Of a DNA stretch of 64,000 nucleotides, positions 34,617 through 43,009 are shown piece after piece. The stretch is from G963663525 sp963663525 (GTDB taxonomy: Bacteria; Myxococcota_A; SURF-8; G963663525). The DNA lies in assembly GCA_963663525.2 (NCBI GenBank), contig CAXXHC010000004.1:558001-622000 (forward strand). The letters run 5' to 3'. Below the pieces are notes generated by a model. It was not told the DNA's origin and made no database searches. It saw nothing but the letters and a program-made list of their open reading frames with translations. The translations under genes and the position numbers were made by a program. Position 1 is the first letter of the stretch. Each line of letters begins with the position of its first letter.

Positions 34617-35387
34617 TTGCGAATTTTACTATCCAATGACGACGGCATCGACGCACCGGGATTGCTGGCCCTGGAAGAAGCCTGCAAGGCTATGGGCGGG
34701 GAGGTGTATGTCGTGGCGCCGCAACGGGAGATGTCGGGCTGCTCGCGTTCCATAACTCTTCGATCTCCCTTGAGAATTCGAGATAAAGGGCCGCAGCGCT
34801 GGAGCATCAACGGCACGCCCACCGACTGCGTATACATGGCGTGCAGCCACCTGCTACCCGAAAAGCCGGACCTCTTGATTTCGGGCGTGAATCCCGGCCC
34901 GAACATGGGCGACGACGTGCAGTATTCCGGCACCGTGGCGGCAGCGCTGGAAGGCACGATGTTCAAAGTGCGCTCGCTGGCGGTGTCGATCAACAGCTAT
35001 ACCGAGTACGACTACGAAGCCGCTGCGACCTACGCCGCTGCGATGGGGCGGCGAATGATCGACTGGGACTGGGACGGCAGCGTGGCGCTCAACCTCAACG
35101 TTCCAGGTCGTTTCGATCCCGAACGCCTGGAGTGGAAGTCCACCTGCCTGGGGCGGCGCGACTACGGCCAGGCGGTCGTCGAAAAGCTCGATCCGAGGGG
35201 CGTTCCCTATTACTGGATCGGGGGCAATCCCCTGGGGCGCATTCCTGTCGAAGGCAGCGACATCGACGCCCTGGAAGAAGGCTTCGCCTCGCTGACTCCC
35301 TTGAAAATCAACTACTTCCACGAATCCTCGATGCGAGCACTCGAACGCTTGCAGGCTTCGACATCATCCAAAGGAATCCACGAATGA
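34617..35387 (+). CDS. surE: 5'/3'-nucleotidase SurE
   Basis: 256 residues from a TTG start. SurE is a metal-dependent survival-type nucleotidase. It begins with the family signature ILLSNDDGIDAPG, whose two Asp residues bind metal. RSITL and SGVNPGPNMGDDVQYSGTVAAA with the metal-binding Asn follow. TTG is chosen because AAGGAG stands 8 bases before it and the family starts here; the ATG at 34539 would add an unsupported lead. The stop overlaps the next gene's ATG in ATGA. Confidence 0.93.
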   Translation: MRILLSNDDGIDAPGLLALEEACKAMGGEVYVVAPQREMSGCSRSITLRSPLRIRDKGPQRWSINGTPTDCVYMACSHLLPEKPDLLISGVNPGPNMGDDVQYSGTVAAALEGTMFKVRSLAVSINSYTEYDYEAAATYAAAMGRRMIDWDWDGSVALNLNVPGRFDPERLEWKSTCLGRRDYGQAVVEKLDPRGVPYYWIGGNPLGRIPVEGSDIDALEEGFASLTPLKINYFHESSMRALERLQASTSSKGIHE

Positions 35388-36022
35388 CCAATCCGTACAA
35401 AGCCGTCATCGGTTGGGGCCGCTCGATGTACAACTGGGTGCTCAACTGGGCCAACACCCGATACGGCACGCCCGCGCTCGCCATTCTTAGTTTCGCCGAA
35501 TCGTCGTTTTTTCCGATTCCTCCCGATGTGTTGTTGATCGCACTGGGCGCGGAACGTCCCAAACGTTCCTATTTTTACGCGCTGGTCTGCTCCATCGCTT
35601 CCGTGCTCGGTGGCATCCTGGGCTACATGATCGGCTCGTTCTTGTGGTACACCGCCACGGGCGAATACTCCGGGCTGGCCCAGGCGTTCTTCCATTATAT
35701 TCCCGGAGTGACGGTCGATAAGTTCGAGCATGTCAAGGATCTTTTCGAAGAGTGGAATTTCTGGGTGGTCTTCACCGCCGGTTTCACACCGATTCCCTAC
35801 AAGCTGATTACGATCAGCGCCGGGGTGGCGGACATCAATTTCCTGGTGTTCGTCATCGCCTCCGCCGTGGGACGCTCGGCGCGGTTTTTCCTGGTCGGGA
35901 CGCTGTTTTTCTTCTACGGCGCACCGATCAAACACTGGATCGACAAGTATTTCGAAATACTCAGCATCGCGTTTCTCGTATTGTTGTTTGGAGGGTTCCT
36001 CATCATCAAATACGTGCTATAA
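35384..36022 (+). CDS. YqaA/DedA-like inner-membrane protein
   Basis: 212 residues. SNARE-associated/DedA-type membrane protein of the YqaA subfamily. It has about five hydrophobic segments, FAESSFFPIPPDVLLIALG near the start and the reentrant-loop motif FTAGFTPIPYKLITISAG in the middle. DedA-family proteins are linked to lipid-carrier flipping and membrane homeostasis. It overlaps surE by 4 bases, and the next lipoprotein gene follows after 9 bases, giving a compact three-gene unit. Confidence 0.88.
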   Translation: MTNPYKAVIGWGRSMYNWVLNWANTRYGTPALAILSFAESSFFPIPPDVLLIALGAERPKRSYFYALVCSIASVLGGILGYMIGSFLWYTATGEYSGLAQAFFHYIPGVTVDKFEHVKDLFEEWNFWVVFTAGFTPIPYKLITISAGVADINFLVFVIASAVGRSARFFLVGTLFFFYGAPIKHWIDKYFEILSIAFLVLLFGGFLIIKYVL

Positions 36023-36031
36023 TTCAAAACG

Positions 36032-36826
36032 ATGGTCAGCAGCGTTTCACCAGACGGCGGACGTTATCCGGGTATCGCCCGCCACGACACCGATCGAAAA
36101 GGGAAACCACAGCATTCCCGTTCGGGGTTCCTTCGTCTCTTTTTGCTGCTTGGCGTCGTGGTTCTCCTTGGAGGCTGCGCCGGGACGCTGGGCCGGTACC
36201 ATACGGTACAAAAGGGTGAAACGCTGTACTCGATTTCCCAGCGGTACGACGTGCCGGTCAAGAAAATCGCCCAGGTCAATGCGCTACGCAACCCGGATGT
36301 GATTTATCCCGGCGAACGGCTGTACATCCCCGGTGCGAAACCCCCGCCGAAAACGACCGTGGCTTCGACTTCATCGGGAAGCGGCGGTCAGGCGTCGTCC
36401 TCCGGGAACGCCGCCGTGGGTCCGCTGCCGGAGCCTACCTCGTCCCGTCCTTTCGCCTGGCCCGCGCGCGGGCTCGTCGTGTCGCGTTTCGGTCCACGCC
36501 ACGGAAGAATGCACAACGGCATCGACATCGCCGCAAAAACCGGCGAACCGGTGTTCGCGGCGCGTTCGGGAAAAGTCATTTTCGCGAGCGACCACCAACG
36601 CGGCTACGGACGCATTATCATCGTCCAGCACGACGAAACCTTCATCACCGTGTACGCGCACAACTCGAAAAATCTCGTCAAAGAAGGGGATCGCGTCAAG
36701 CGCGGGCAGACCATCGGCCTGATCGGTCGCACGGGCAACGCCACCGGACCCCACCTGCACTTCGAAATCCGCCGGAATCGGAAGCCGGTCAACCCGCTGA
36801 AGTACTTGCCGACTTCTAGTAAGTAG
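36032..36826 (+). CDS. LysM/M23-peptidase lipoprotein (NlpD-like)
   Basis: 264 residues. After ~33 polar residues comes a hydrophobic signal segment with lipobox LGGC. A LysM domain (HTVQKGETLYSISQRYDV...YPGERLYIP, about residues 57-100) binds peptidoglycan. A Ser/Gly-rich linker follows, then an M23 domain (~140-258) with HNGIDIAAKTGEPV, YAHNSKNL and GPHLHFEIRRN. The zinc/catalytic His and Asp are mostly present, but the first metal His lies in RMHNGID. E. coli NlpD is an amidase activator in a surE-pcm-nlpD-rpoS string; here surE and this gene share a unit. The long N-terminus is unusual. Confidence 0.87.
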   Translation: MVSSVSPDGGRYPGIARHDTDRKGKPQHSRSGFLRLFLLLGVVVLLGGCAGTLGRYHTVQKGETLYSISQRYDVPVKKIAQVNALRNPDVIYPGERLYIPGAKPPPKTTVASTSSGSGGQASSSGNAAVGPLPEPTSSRPFAWPARGLVVSRFGPRHGRMHNGIDIAAKTGEPVFAARSGKVIFASDHQRGYGRIIIVQHDETFITVYAHNSKNLVKEGDRVKRGQTIGLIGRTGNATGPHLHFEIRRNRKPVNPLKYLPTSSK

Positions 36827-36842
36827 GTGCTTTTTCAGGGGG

Positions 36843-38117
36843 TCATTCTTTGTCCGGTGAGGCGGGGTGCCACTTCCCTGATTGTTTGTCCAAGACCATA
36901 AGCTTCATGTTGCGCTTCTTAGGATCGAAACCCTTAGGGAACTTGGTTTCGTTGCTGTACAGTGCTTCTTTGAAGGATGTTCTTGCGTCGATTATTGCTC
37001 CAGATAAATTTGTATTTATCAGTATTACTTGCTCAAGGTTAGCGTTTCTGAGGTCTACCATCTTAAGATTTGCGGCAATGAGGTTTGCTTTTTCAAGGTG
37101 TGCGTCAAGAAGAGTTGCCCTTTCAAGTTGTGCGGAACTGAGGCTTGCTCCCTCAAGGTGTGCTAATACGAGGTTTGCTCCCGCAAGATGCGCGGAATTG
37201 AGGAATGCCTCTTCAAGATGTACGTCCATAAGGACTGCTTCTTCAAAGTGTGCATTATCGAGGTATGCCTTCTCAAGGTGCGCAGAATTGAGGTGTGCCT
37301 TCTCAAGGTGCGCAGAATTGAGGTGTGCCTTCTCAAGGTGCGCGGCACTGAGACTTGCCCGCTCAAGGTGCGCGGCACTGAGATTTGCCTCTTCAAGGTG
37401 TGCGGAATAGAGATGTGCCCCCTCAAGATGCGCGAAATAGAAGTTTGCCCCCTCGAGATGGGCGTTCCTGAGGTTGGCTCCTTGAAGCTTTGCTTTCGAC
37501 AGATCCACTTGGTTCTGCTCGGTGTCTCTCCATTTACGCCTGCCGAGAACGGTCAGCGCAGCTTGGATATCGGTTGCCGGTGGAGTTCTTTTCGCTTCCT
37601 GTTCAGGCGTTTCTTTTTGGGATTCCCCGGTTTTTTCTTCTTTCTTCCAAGAATTTTCCCGGATGAAGGCGGAAAGCGTTTCCACGACGGTCCAGTGATC
37701 TCGTTTGGAATCCTGGGCGATGCGTTCGAGTTGGTAAATGGCACCCAGCCTGACGGCCAGTTCTTTGCTTCCCAGTTGCTCGATGGCTTTGGCGAAGCGC
37801 TCGGTGATCAGCCTCTCCACGTTTTGTTGTCTTCTCCAGAACCAGGTCAAGAGCATGGAGGGGGCGGCGGCCAGACCGGTGAAGAGAAACCATGGGGAAT
37901 GCTTCCATACCAGTTTGCAAAGCATGGAATCGCAATTCTCGTTAGGGCAGCAAATCAGATAAAAGAGGAAGAAGCCTCCGGAAAGGAATGCTCCTGAAAC
38001 CACAGCGATTGTCATTTTACCGATGGTTCCACTCCAAAATGGATCTGAAACCAGTTTCTTTACCCATTCCGGAACATACTTATCGATTGCGTCGTTCAAT
38101 TTTTCTTTAATATTCAT
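36843..38117 (-). CDS. Pentapeptide-repeat membrane protein
   Basis: 424 residues. Two hydrophobic segments (about 36-56 and 72-92) come first. Then a conserved helical piece (ERFAKAIEQLGSKELAVRLGAIYQLERIAQDS...DHWTVVETLSAFIREN), typical of bacterial transmembrane pentapeptide proteins. After a Lys/Glu linker, about 35 pentapeptides of the form A(H/N)LE(K/E/G/R) follow (~210-385), forming a right-handed beta helix. His frequently takes the usual Asn place. Function unknown. The ATG at 38117 has AAGGGGA upstream; a longer frame (to 38285) runs through palindromes and is rejected. Confidence 0.85.
   Translation of the reverse strand: MNIKEKLNDAIDKYVPEWVKKLVSDPFWSGTIGKMTIAVVSGAFLSGGFFLFYLICCPNENCDSMLCKLVWKHSPWFLFTGLAAAPSMLLTWFWRRQQNVERLITERFAKAIEQLGSKELAVRLGAIYQLERIAQDSKRDHWTVVETLSAFIRENSWKKEEKTGESQKETPEQEAKRTPPATDIQAALTVLGRRKWRDTEQNQVDLSKAKLQGANLRNAHLEGANFYFAHLEGAHLYSAHLEEANLSAAHLERASLSAAHLEKAHLNSAHLEKAHLNSAHLEKAYLDNAHFEEAVLMDVHLEEAFLNSAHLAGANLVLAHLEGASLSSAQLERATLLDAHLEKANLIAANLKMVDLRNANLEQVILINTNLSGAIIDARTSFKEALYSNETKFPKGFDPKKRNMKLMVLDKQSGKWHPASPDKE
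37081..37400. repeat. Near-tandem 30-bp repeats inside the pentapeptide gene
   Basis: Units of 30 bp (two pentapeptides), reading on the plus strand like AGGTGTGCCTTCTCAAGGTG, recur. Those at about 37263-37352 are identical or nearly so, suggesting recent slippage expansion. Coding, not a CRISPR. Confidence 0.7.
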
Positions 38118-38211
38118 GATTTCCCCTTGGTTTTCGGCAGGGGGATTATAAAAAAGATGGGTTCGGAATACAAGAAAACCCCGAATCACGCCGTTGGGGG
38201 TGCATTCCGAT

Positions 38212-38302
38212 GGTTCAGGTCTCCCGACCTGAACCGTACGTTTCACGTCGAGTTTCCAACTCGACGGCATGAACCTGTGGAGCAAGTCAGGAGACTTGCT
38301 CC
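38212..38302. repeat. Three consecutive perfect hairpins
   Basis: GGTTCAGGTC/GACCTGAACC (38212-38235), CGTCGAGTT/AACTCGACG (38246-38266) and GGAGCAAGTC/GACTTGCTCC (38279-38302). Each has a 9-10 bp perfect stem and 3-4 base loop. Probably a structured dispersed repeat or regulatory leader; no second copy in the window. Confidence 0.7.
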
Positions 38303-38410
38303 ATCGAAGAATTTACGGAAGATTTCGTGGAAAATCGTGAGGTTGAAGACGGATCACTCCCCTGAAATGCTCGAAACGAAAGATGTTTTCCTACTTGTGA
38401 AAGCGGTTTT

Positions 38411-38438
38411 TTGACTCCGGCGTCGAATATGATACATT
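38411..38438 (+). promoter_or_regulatory. Candidate promoter for the 38.5-kb gene
   Basis: TTGACT at 38411-38416, 16-bp spacer, TACATT at 38433-38438. Confidence 0.4.
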
Positions 38439-38480
38439 TGTCCTTTCATTATAGAAATACAGGGAAATTATAGGATTGCC

Positions 38481-39311
38481 ATGAAGCATACCGTTTCTTT
38501 CATTTTCGCCGTGGCTTGTTTCTTTGTTTCCCATGTCCATGCCTCCGAAGGCATCATGGTGTGGCGATTGGAAAAAGGAAGCGGTGTGGACGCCGAAACG
38601 ATCACCACCGTTTCGGGCTTTGTCACCGGACAGGTAGAGCGTTATTCCGACAGGGAAATCATCTCCGAAGGCGAAATCAAAACCCTGCTCAAAGGCGAAG
38701 AAACCCGGCAGAAATGCGGCGGTGAAGACATGAGCTGCATGGCCGAAATCGGCAATGCGTTGGGAGTTCCCAAAGCCGTGAGCGGCGACCTGGGACGCAT
38801 GGGCGACTATTGGATACTGAACCTCCGCCTCATCGACATTCGCCGCGCCAGGGTGTTGAGTCGGGTGTCGAGGGACATCAAAGGGGACACCAACGCATTG
38901 ATCCAGGAACTTCCCTACCTCGTAGAGGAGTTGTTCGAAGAGGCTCCCCCGCCACAGGCCAAACCGAGGGTAAGAAAAAGGAGAGCGCGAAGAAAAAGTT
39001 CGTCGTCGCTTTCGACGGCGGGGTGGGCGACTCTCGGCACGGGGATCGCCCTGGTTGCGCTCGGAGGGACGATGCACTATCTCGCCGTGGACGAAGCGGA
39101 CACCAACTCCAAATCGGGAAACGGAGACAAAAGCGCCTTCGAGGCCTACAAAGGCACGGCCATTACGGGCTATGTGGTAGGTGGAGCCCTTTTGACCGCC
39201 GGGATCGTGTTGTTGTCTCTGGACGGAAAGAAGAAAGAACGGGTTTCGGCGCTTCCTTCCGTGGGGTCGGATGGAAAGTCGGTGACGGTGTTCTGGGGAG
39301 CGAGGTGGTAG
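38481..39311 (+). CDS. Secreted/membrane protein of unknown function
   Basis: 276 residues. A signal peptide ends near HVHAS. The exported domain (~25-155) looks like a small alpha/beta fold with ITTVSGFVTGQVERY, EGEIKTLLKGEE and ALGVPKAVSGDLGRMGDYWILNLRLID. This pattern resembles CsgG/FlgO/TolB-N-like periplasmic modules in Myxococcota proteins. Then follows a basic linker (~165-175, KRRARRK), two hydrophobic segments (~180-200 and ~230-248) and a C-terminal tail. Not a recognised named family. The next gene starts one base after its stop, so they are co-transcribed. Confidence 0.65.
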   Translation: MKHTVSFIFAVACFFVSHVHASEGIMVWRLEKGSGVDAETITTVSGFVTGQVERYSDREIISEGEIKTLLKGEETRQKCGGEDMSCMAEIGNALGVPKAVSGDLGRMGDYWILNLRLIDIRRARVLSRVSRDIKGDTNALIQELPYLVEELFEEAPPPQAKPRVRKRRARRKSSSSLSTAGWATLGTGIALVALGGTMHYLAVDEADTNSKSGNGDKSAFEAYKGTAITGYVVGGALLTAGIVLLSLDGKKKERVSALPSVGSDGKSVTVFWGARW

Positions 39312-39312
39312 G

Positions 39313-40143
39313 ATGTCGAAAACGCGGATACGAAAGACCTCCTTTCTTGTGGCACTTTTTGGCGTCCTTTTCTTTCTTTCCTGCATGGAATGGAAAGAAT
39401 ACGACGGAGTAGAGAATATATCCAAAAGCCTAAGCCAGTGTTACGATTACTGTGAAATGATCTACATCTGTGACGAAACGGCCACCGTAACCCTCGAAAC
39501 GACACAAGGCTGCAAAACGGTATGCGATTTATCTTTCAGCACCGATAATTCGGACATCGAGATCGATTACTGTCTGACGAATTGCAGCAAAGAGGAAAAC
39601 TGCGACGACTTCTACCAGTGCATAGGAGAGTGCGGCTCGATCGATGGATATGCAGATGGAGACGAGGAAGAGGAAAGCGACACCGGCACCCTGACGTTCT
39701 GCAATAGTTGCTACGAAGGAACGAACACTCTTTATAGTGGTTATGGTGCGGTTTTCACGCCGGAAGCCATCGATGACAGTGGAAATGATGGTGGAGATGG
39801 TGTCTGGCGCACCGGAGATTATTTGGCGTACGAAACCGTAACCAATTTTGGATTCGAAGATGGCGAGTTGTATCTGGGATATGGCAATCTCTCTAGATTA
39901 GCACGTATATCGTGGGATAGTACGTGGCGAAATCCTAGCGCGATCTATTTAAACGGTCCTTACGACTCCACGACCGGACTGGCTGTCAGTAAGGGAGATA
40001 TAATCATCATGATTCTGGAGGATCGGGATAGCGGCGACCAGTTCGCCTTCGGATTCGAGGTGATTGAATCATCCTATTCGGAGTTGAAAATGCACTGGGT
40101 ATTCAACACCACGGCCAACGACCTGACTTTGCTGGCGGATTGA
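39313..40143 (+). CDS. Cysteine-rich lipoprotein with acidic spacer
   Basis: 276 residues. Signal peptide ending in a lipobox FLSC. The first ~110 mature residues carry many cysteines in CX3C/CX2C-like pairs (CYDYCEMIYIC, CLTNC, CIGECG), then an acidic DGDEEEESD spacer. A second domain (~130-276) is rich in aromatic and beta residues. Codon use and GC content fall in the second half compared with the neighbours, which may indicate transfer. Function unknown. Co-transcribed with the preceding gene. Confidence 0.65.
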   Translation: MSKTRIRKTSFLVALFGVLFFLSCMEWKEYDGVENISKSLSQCYDYCEMIYICDETATVTLETTQGCKTVCDLSFSTDNSDIEIDYCLTNCSKEENCDDFYQCIGECGSIDGYADGDEEEESDTGTLTFCNSCYEGTNTLYSGYGAVFTPEAIDDSGNDGGDGVWRTGDYLAYETVTNFGFEDGELYLGYGNLSRLARISWDSTWRNPSAIYLNGPYDSTTGLAVSKGDIIIMILEDRDSGDQFAFGFEVIESSYSELKMHWVFNTTANDLTLLAD

Positions 40144-40490
40144 GGGTGTTCCACCCCCAAACAGGCTGCTCCACATGATTGAAAATTGGTCGGATCGCCT
40201 GGTTTCCGGCCACGAAATCGCGGATGTCGAGTAAAGAATTTTCCCGACCGCGAACCGTGCGCTTTCTGCCGCACAACGCATAAAAATCTCCCTAAAAAAG
40301 TGACAAATTGCCCCGCCCCCGTCGATTCCGTTCCGAACTCCCTCCGGTAACAATCTGAAAACACACACATTTTCAAGAATTTTCGAAAAATGCATTTTTT
40401 ACGCCACTTTTTCCCGTCGGCTGGCTCTCACATAACACGACAGGAAGCCCATCCGTTTTCGGAATGATTCGTTTGGACGGGAGGAACCCC
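40144..40490. other. Intergenic region before the efflux operon
   Basis: 347 bases, with no supportable gene. It should hold the promoter of the tolC-like operon; no clear -35/-10 pair or operator palindrome was identified. Confidence 0.5.
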
Positions 40491-41888
40491 ATGAAACCGA
40501 TTGTCAACCTACTCTTGTTATTGTCTATATGGTCGATGGCTCAACCCGTCTTCGCAGAGCGCCTCACCTTGGAAGATGGCCTGGAACGCGCGCTGGCGCA
40601 CAACCGGATGCTGAAGGCCGCAGGGCACGAATCCGAGGCGCGCGAGTACGAAAAGAAGAGTGTTTTCGGGCGCTTCTTCCCCGTATTGCGGGCGGAAGTC
40701 AACGCGATGCTCTGGGATTCGGACAACACCTACACCTTCGATCTGTCCGATTACGAGCAGCTTTTCGCGACCATGGCTGGAGGCGGACCGTTTTCGCTGC
40801 CGCCGATGTCGGTGGACGTGCGTGACGATGTGACCGTCAAAACTCAGGTCATGCTGATCCAGCCCCTGACGCAGCTTTACCAGGTGTATCACGGACACGA
40901 AGCCCGAAGCGCCATGGCCGAGGCCGGACGCCTTGATGTGCTCGACGAGCGGCGCAAGCTGGAACTCGAAGTCACCAAGACGTTTTTCGCCTATCTCGGG
41001 GCGTTGCAGATGACGGAATCCGTCAAACAGGCGCTGGAGCAGGTGAGCGTGTTCGAGAAACAGACTCAGGATTACCTCGACGCTGGATTGGTGGAGCGCG
41101 AAGCCCTGCTGAAAGTGCAGGTCCAAAGAGAGGAATTGCTCAAAGCTCGTGCCCAGGTCGACAAGGGCGTAAAACTTTCCAGGGCGATGCTCAACATGTA
41201 CATGGGGCAGTCCTTGCAGGAACCCATCGACGCAGTGTGTCTGAAAGGCGGCGATCCGGAAGCCGCCGTCGCCGAAAGCCTGGGAAATCAACAAAATGCC
41301 GCGATGGAGCAACGACCGGATCTGCTTTCCGCGCGCCGACAGAAAGTCGCCGCCGGGGGAGCGTATCAGGCCGCCGTTGGCAAGATGCTGCCTGATCTCA
41401 ACCTCGTGGGCGCGTACATCAACAATTACGGTATGGGTGACATGATGCTGAAAAACGAGTTCTTCGGCGGCTTGATGCTCACCTGGAATGTCTGGGAATG
41501 GGGCGCGACATATTACGAAATGAAAAGCGCCCAGTCTCGTATGTACAAGGCGGCGGAAATGATCCGTGCCGCCGAGGACGGTATCCGGCTGGAAGTCGAG
41601 CAAAAACGGTTGGAGTTGGAAGAGGCAATTCAGTCGTATAAGGCCGCCGAGGCGAAACTCGCGCTCGCCAAGGAATCGTTGCGGCTCGAACAAAACCGTT
41701 ACGAAGCGCAGCAGGCCAGCGCGGCGGATCTCGTCGCCGCCCAGACCGGCGAACTTCGTGCCTCGAATGACCGCACCGTTGCCGCGATGCAGGTGGAAGT
41801 CGCCCGCCGGGCTCTGGCGCTCGTGCAGGGCAAAGACCTGCTCGATGACGAAAAAACCAATCAAGAAGCACCTTCTTTCCAACGATAA
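40491..41888 (+). CDS. TolC-family outer-membrane efflux protein
   Basis: 465 residues. Sec signal peptide (SIWSMAQPVFA) then the two repeated outer-membrane efflux protein halves with long coiled-coil helices (LDVLDERRKLELEVTKTFFAYLGAL and EQKRLELEEAIQSYKAAEAKLALAKESLRLEQNRYEAQQAS). It forms the trimeric outer-membrane channel for the RND pump encoded next. The ATG at 40491 has GGGAGGA upstream and places the signal peptide correctly; the ATG at 40464 would put nine extra residues before it. Confidence 0.9.
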   Translation: MKPIVNLLLLLSIWSMAQPVFAERLTLEDGLERALAHNRMLKAAGHESEAREYEKKSVFGRFFPVLRAEVNAMLWDSDNTYTFDLSDYEQLFATMAGGGPFSLPPMSVDVRDDVTVKTQVMLIQPLTQLYQVYHGHEARSAMAEAGRLDVLDERRKLELEVTKTFFAYLGALQMTESVKQALEQVSVFEKQTQDYLDAGLVEREALLKVQVQREELLKARAQVDKGVKLSRAMLNMYMGQSLQEPIDAVCLKGGDPEAAVAESLGNQQNAAMEQRPDLLSARRQKVAAGGAYQAAVGKMLPDLNLVGAYINNYGMGDMMLKNEFFGGLMLTWNVWEWGATYYEMKSAQSRMYKAAEMIRAAEDGIRLEVEQKRLELEEAIQSYKAAEAKLALAKESLRLEQNRYEAQQASAADLVAAQTGELRASNDRTVAAMQVEVARRALALVQGKDLLDDEKTNQEAPSFQR

Positions 41889-41902
41889 CCAAGGAGAAAC
41901 TC

Positions 41903-43009
41903 ATGCGACCCAACGGAAAATATGCACGAAAAACAGGATGGCTCGTGGCCGGTGTTCTGGTCGCGTCAATGTTCGGCTGCGCGGATCACGCGCCTCCCAA
42001 AGCTTCTCCTAAAATTCTGCCGACCGCCGAAGTCAGCGTCGAACCCATCGAATCCAGGCGCGATGCCGGAAGTTTTCAGGCGGTGGGACGCATCAAGAGC
42101 GTCAGGGAATCCATGCTTGCCGGAAAGGTGATGGGAAAAGTGTTTCGCGTTCACGTGGCGGCGGGGGACGTTGTGAAGAAGGGGCAGCATCTCATCACGA
42201 TCGACAACAGCGATGCTCGCAGTCGCGTGACCCAGGCCAAGGGGGCGTTGGCCCAGGCAGAGGCGGCGAAAGTCATCGCGCGGCAGATGCTCGATCGCTT
42301 CGAGACTCTCAAGGAAAAGGATTCCGCCAGCCAGGCCAAATACGACAAAGCTGTTTTCGATTACCAGAGCGCCTTGGGTGCAGTGAAGCAGGCCAATGGC
42401 GCGTTGAGCACGGCGCAGGCGTACCTCAAGGAAACCCGCGTGATCGCACCCTTCGACGGTCGCATTATCGATACCATGATTGAAGAGGGCGAAATGGCCG
42501 CGCCGGGCGTGCCGCTGTTGCGTATGGAAGGCGACGGGGAACTGGAGTTCGAGGCTACCGTCACCGCCCAGGATATCGCTGCGCTTCGAGTGGGGCAATC
42601 GGTGGTCGTGGAGTTGGAGGTTGGCCGAGGAGGAAAACGGGAAATCCCCGGAGTGATTCACGAAATCGTTCCCGCCATGGACCGCGTGACGCATTCGAAC
42701 ACGGTACGGGTGCGCATCCAGGAACACGAAGAGCTGCGCTCCGGCATGTTTGGGCGAGTCACCTTCGCCCGGATGGCGGGAAGCTGTCCCGGCGTGGTGA
42801 TTGCCGAAGATCGCCTCGTGCGCACGGGTCAGCTTTCGGCGGTGTTCGTGGTGGATGCCGACGAACATGTCCGCTTGCGTCTCGTGCGGGAAGGGCGTCG
42901 CTCGGGCGGCAAGGTGGAAATCGTTTCCGGCTTGGGCGATGGCGACCGCCTGGTCGTTTCCGCCGTCGCGGATCTTAAAGACGGACAACCCGCAAAGGTG
43001 GTGCCATGA
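41903..43009 (+). CDS. RND efflux periplasmic adaptor (membrane fusion) lipoprotein
   Basis: 368 residues. Signal with lipobox MFGC, so lipid-anchored. The biotinyl-lipoyl-like domain (GKVMGKVFRVHVAAGDVVKKGQHLITID), a helical hairpin (~105-170), the barrel domain (TRVIAPFDGRIIDTMIEEGEMAAPGVPLLRM) and the membrane-proximal region (VVIAEDRLVRTG...VVDADEHVRLRLV) are present in the usual order. Connects the RND pump to the outer-membrane channel. Overlaps the pump gene by 4 bases. Confidence 0.93.
   Translation: MRPNGKYARKTGWLVAGVLVASMFGCADHAPPKASPKILPTAEVSVEPIESRRDAGSFQAVGRIKSVRESMLAGKVMGKVFRVHVAAGDVVKKGQHLITIDNSDARSRVTQAKGALAQAEAAKVIARQMLDRFETLKEKDSASQAKYDKAVFDYQSALGAVKQANGALSTAQAYLKETRVIAPFDGRIIDTMIEEGEMAAPGVPLLRMEGDGELEFEATVTAQDIAALRVGQSVVVELEVGRGGKREIPGVIHEIVPAMDRVTHSNTVRVRIQEHEELRSGMFGRVTFARMAGSCPGVVIAEDRLVRTGQLSAVFVVDADEHVRLRLVREGRRSGGKVEIVSGLGDGDRLVVSAVADLKDGQPAKVVP

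Larger units (their letters stand above)
38118..38480. other. Intergenic region with three tandem hairpins
   Basis: 363 bases between divergent genes. It holds the triple hairpin at 38212-38302 and a candidate promoter for the rightward gene at 38411-38438. No gene is supported. Confidence 0.6.

Noticed and set aside
37081..37400. Repeated 30-bp units that could look like a CRISPR array
   Set aside because: The repeats are contiguous and encode pentapeptides; no spacers and no cas genes.
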